DNA from: a virus
Strand: one strand, 5' to 3'
Virus record (IMG/VR): IMGVR_UViG_3300025849_000093
Coordinates: 1-37,149 of that record
DNA length: 37,149 bases
Position 1 is the first letter of the stretch. Every line of letters begins with the position of its first letter. Both the position numbers and the translations under genes were made by a program. The notes beneath the pieces are model-generated. The model did no database searches and was not told the origin of the DNA. It was given only the letters and a program-made list of their open reading frames with translations. Below, piece by piece: positions 35,590 to 37,149 of the stretch.

Positions 35590-35952
35590 TTATTTTTTTT
35601 CTTTTTTATAGGCTTCCTGTTCCCAAGGGAAATTTTTACTTCCTTCTTTGATCCATTTACCTTTATATTTAATCTTATTGTTTTTTCTTAGATATTTAAT
35701 ACCGTCCCAAGTGACGCTATTGTCAGTGTAATCTAAACCTTTTCTACCATTTGACTTATCGAAGTCTTTAAACTGCTTGACATGAACTTCTTCATGGCTA
35801 ATTACTTCTTCTACTTGTTTAGGGTCTTTTATTTTATTGTTAATAACAATAGTTCCATTATTATTGGCTCTACCTAAAACACCGTCTTCTTCGTCAATAT
35901 GATAAACAGGAGTTATATTAGTTTCGTAAGGTGCTTTTATTTTAAAACCCAT
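35590..35952 (-). CDS. Small HExxH protein, putative metallopeptidase
   Basis: A 120-residue protein with HEEVH at residues 53-57 (EEVISHEEVHVKQFKDFD), a typical zincin metal site. A possible third ligand is E111 or E113 in PWEQEAYKK. Before the site is VLGRANNNGTIVINNKIKD, and after it LDYTDNSVTWDGIKYLRKN. Proteins of this size with the HExxH and WExEAY pair occur in other phages; a peptidase role is inferred from the motif alone. It sits two genes upstream of the holin, which leaves a lysis or virion-processing role open. It overlaps the upstream stop by one base (TAATG). Confidence 0.55.
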   Translation of the reverse strand: MGFKIKAPYETNITPVYHIDEEDGVLGRANNNGTIVINNKIKDPKQVEEVISHEEVHVKQFKDFDKSNGRKGLDYTDNSVTWDGIKYLRKNNKIKYKGKWIKEGSKNFPWEQEAYKKEKK

Positions 35953-36143
35953 TACTTTCTTTTACAACCAAAATTATTAGCATAATTAGCCATCTTAACT
36001 ACAGCTGGCTTATATTTCTTAGTATTCTTCATCACTTTACTAGCTGCAGAACAAGTAGACTTACCTGGCATATTTTTCTCTACCCAAGCAGTGAATTTAC
36101 CTTCGTTCTTTTCTTTTATTTCTGGAAATTCTTTTTTAGCCAT
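35952..36143 (-). CDS. Small Cys-containing protein (KNMPGKSTCSAASKV type)
   Basis: A 63-residue basic protein. KFTAWVEKNMPGKSTCSAAS is followed by KVMKNTKKYKPAVVKMANYA and NNFGCKRK. Two Cys residues frame the conserved part. I recall the same small family from marine phages, with no known role. It is joined to the next gene by TAATG, as elsewhere in this cassette. A small nucleic-acid-binding protein is possible but unproven. Confidence 0.65.
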   Translation of the reverse strand: MAKKEFPEIKEKNEGKFTAWVEKNMPGKSTCSAASKVMKNTKKYKPAVVKMANYANNFGCKRK

Positions 36144-36144
36144 T

Positions 36145-36291
36145 TTATTTGTTTTTATATGGAAAGTAATCGTTTAATATATTTTGTCTGTTTTTGCAGC
36201 CACATCCACCAGGAATCATGTCCGCCATTTTTTTAATACCTGTAGCTGTAGTAAATCTAGCTATCGTATCTCCTAATCCTTTATCTTTCAT
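36145..36291 (-). CDS. Small CGCxxRQ protein, start moved downstream
   Basis: A 48-residue protein if started at MKDKGLGDTIARFTTATGIK (36291). An in-frame ATG at 36354 would add 21 residues but overlap the upstream gene by 53 bases, so I prefer 36291, ten bases after that gene's stop. The motif GGCGCKNRQNILNDYFPYK near the end (CGC..RQ..LN..FPY) recurs in small phage proteins of unknown function. The paired Cys residues suggest metal binding, which is not tested. Confidence 0.65.
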   Translation of the reverse strand: MKDKGLGDTIARFTTATGIKKMADMIPGGCGCKNRQNILNDYFPYKNK

Positions 36292-36301
36292 AATACTTAA
36301 T

Positions 36302-36562
36302 TTAAAATCTTGAACAACACCATCTTTTTCTAGCAGCTCTACCTCTTTCACCATCCCAGCTTTTTGATCTACTACAAAATGCTTTTTGTCTTTTATAGGC
36401 TTTTGTACCTACTTTTACATCACATTTAGTTACAGCTGTTTTAAGTTTACTACCAGGATTAGCTTTTCTATAAGCTTTAACACCTTTAGATGTCATACCA
36501 GCACCTTCATCTGTACTTCTGAAATTACGACCTTTTCCTTTTGTAGTTTTTCTTATAGCCAT
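36302..36562 (-). CDS. Small basic protein, DUF6321-like
   Basis: An 86-residue protein with GAGMTSKGVKAYRKANPGSK (20-39), TAVT, then KRQKAFCSRSKSWDG (57-71) and a basic end, RAARKRWCCSRF. The GxG(M/L)...G...Y...PGS.L...T...R...FC.R series matches small proteins of phages and large algal viruses that I recall as DUF6321; the name is from memory. It is strongly basic and may bind nucleic acid. It is coupled to its upstream neighbour by a one-base overlap. The last five residues after KRWC look unusual for the family. Confidence 0.6.
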   Translation of the reverse strand: MAIRKTTKGKGRNFRSTDEGAGMTSKGVKAYRKANPGSKLKTAVTKCDVKVGTKAYKRQKAFCSRSKSWDGERGRAARKRWCCSRF

Positions 36563-36849
36563 TACTTTTTCTTTTTTGGTGACTCACCACATTTTAAACT
36601 AGGATTAGCCACTTGTCTCCAGTCTTGCTTAACCCAAGTTTTTAAACTACCACCACTACTAGTTCCAGTAACATTACTTTTACTAGATCTTTTGTATTTA
36701 CCAGCAGCACCAGCTTTTCTTTTAGCACTTATAACAGCTGCTCTTTCAGATTTACTCATGCTTTTTATCTTAGCATAAGGTAAGCAAACTTTTTTAGTAC
36801 CTCCGCCTTTGGCTTTTGTTTTTCTAACTTTTGTAAATGGTGATTTCAT
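36562..36849 (-). CDS. Small Cys/Lys-rich protein, DUF5872-like, module order swapped
   Basis: A 95-residue basic protein. KKVCLPYAKIKSMSKSERAA (19-38) leads into RKAGAAGKYKRSSKSNVTG (44-62). Then comes GSLKTWVKQDWRQVANPSLK with CGE (67-89). The first module pairs with KVCRPSK...RRRSSKSNVS of the left-end paralogue, the second with ANLKRWFKEEW...CGS, but the order is reversed. Function unknown; probably not enzymatic. It follows the PSAYA-type gene immediately (stop ends one base before this start), the same pair order as at 104-636. Confidence 0.75.
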   Translation of the reverse strand: MKSPFTKVRKTKAKGGGTKKVCLPYAKIKSMSKSERAAVISAKRKAGAAGKYKRSSKSNVTGTSSGGSLKTWVKQDWRQVANPSLKCGESPKKKK

Positions 36850-36990
36850 TTAACACTTACCTTTACCTTGTTGTTTAGAAGCCCACATATTAGCATAGGC
36901 TGATGGGTATACATCAAACTTTTTCTTAGCTGCAGCCTTGCAAGATGCTGATAGTTTTCTTAATGCTGGTGATAAATCTTTATTTTTCAT
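36850..36990 (-). CDS. Tiny PSAYA-motif protein
   Basis: A 46-residue frame below usual size limits: MKNKDLSPALRKLSASCKAA, then AKKKFDVYPSAYANMWASKQ and QGKGKC. The C....K.F.VYPSAYAN.WA.K pattern is shared with the 53-residue protein at 475-636, which supports it as a gene. Its start overlaps the stop of the 43-residue gene upstream (TAATG), and its own stop lies directly before the next start. Role unknown. Confidence 0.75.
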   Translation of the reverse strand: MKNKDLSPALRKLSASCKAAAKKKFDVYPSAYANMWASKQQGKGKC

Positions 36991-37121
36991 TATTTTTTAC
37001 AGTCTTTAGATTTTTTGTGATCATAACCTTTTTTCTTTAAAGAAAGATGTTTTTTCATAGTTTTAGCCATTACTTCTTTACAATCTTTATACATCATGTG
37101 AGGTTTATATTCTTTTTCCAT
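36990..37121 (-). CDS. Tiny Lys/His/Cys-rich protein
   Basis: A 43-residue frame, MEKEYKPHMMYKDCKEVMAK then TMKKHLSLKKKGYDHKKSKD and CKK. Two Cys and several His residues could bind metal (inference). It shares the TAATG coupling style of its neighbours, which is the main reason to accept it. No family recognised. Confidence 0.6.
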   Translation of the reverse strand: MEKEYKPHMMYKDCKEVMAKTMKKHLSLKKKGYDHKKSKDCKK

Positions 37122-37149
37122 TATCTACGTTTTTTTGATTTTATTGCTA
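37121..37149 (-). CDS. 3' end of another small gene (partial)
   Basis: The last codons in one frame read AIKSKKRR and end in TAA overlapping the next ATG (TAATG), as elsewhere in this cassette. The basic tail and the coupling suggest a further small gene running off the window. Only eight residues are visible. Confidence 0.4.

Noticed and set aside
1-37149. tRNA genes, CRISPR arrays, integrase or insertion sequences
   Set aside because: I saw no cloverleaf-like sequence, regular spacer repeats, recombinase motifs or transposase frames. Coding density leaves no gap above 300 bases.

Overview
The window reads as the structural half of a tailed double-stranded DNA phage (Caudoviricetes). It is AT-rich and tightly packed, and every gene I accept lies on the minus strand, so it is transcribed from the right end to the left. 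Gene starts are preceded by A/T-rich leaders (for example AAATAAAAC or AAACAAATATT before ATG), and I saw no AGGAGG-like Shine-Dalgarno sequence at those inspected. That is typical of Bacteroidota and their phages. With the order terminase, portal, scaffold, capsid, neck, large tail proteins and giant ejection protein, this suggests a marine flavobacterial podovirus-like phage, possibly related to the crAss-like phages (Crassvirales). The host and the crAss link are inferences. TAA, TAG and TGA all end genes here, so the standard bacterial code applies.

Right end (about 36.1-37.15 kb): a run of very small Lys- and Cys-rich proteins, often joined by TAATG stop/start overlaps; two of them are annotated here for the first time because they are under 50 residues. 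Next (34.8-35.95 kb) come a small HExxH protein, a KSP-rich basic protein and a holin. From 31.2 to 34.75 kb lie a small beta-rich protein and two LamG-type proteins that probably form the receptor-binding appendage. From 29.9 to 31.15 kb are small pre-packaging genes, including a GroES-like protein and a putative small terminase subunit.

The head module (19.9-29.9 kb) holds the large terminase subunit, portal, scaffold, major capsid protein, two decoration-like proteins, a conserved protein of unknown role and the first neck protein. Three hairpins sit between these genes and probably tune expression after the capsid gene. The tail module (11.8-19.9 kb) holds a second neck protein, a 1485-residue tail/stabilisation protein, a 640-residue tail protein and a GNAT acetyltransferase-like gene. 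The last block (0.6-11.8 kb) holds three likely internal virion (ejected) proteins, ending with a 2865-residue protein that contains an HExxH metallopeptidase-like site and a HAD phosphatase-like domain. At the far left, two tiny genes repeat, in the same order, a pair found at the right end, and a strong terminator closes the operon.

Together the genes cover packaging, head assembly, neck and tail, host recognition, genome ejection and the holin step of lysis. I saw no replication, integration, tRNA or CRISPR genes. The points most worth checking are the duplicated end cassettes with swapped modules, the portal reading frame interrupted by an in-frame TAA at its fourth codon, and the giant multi-domain ejection protein.
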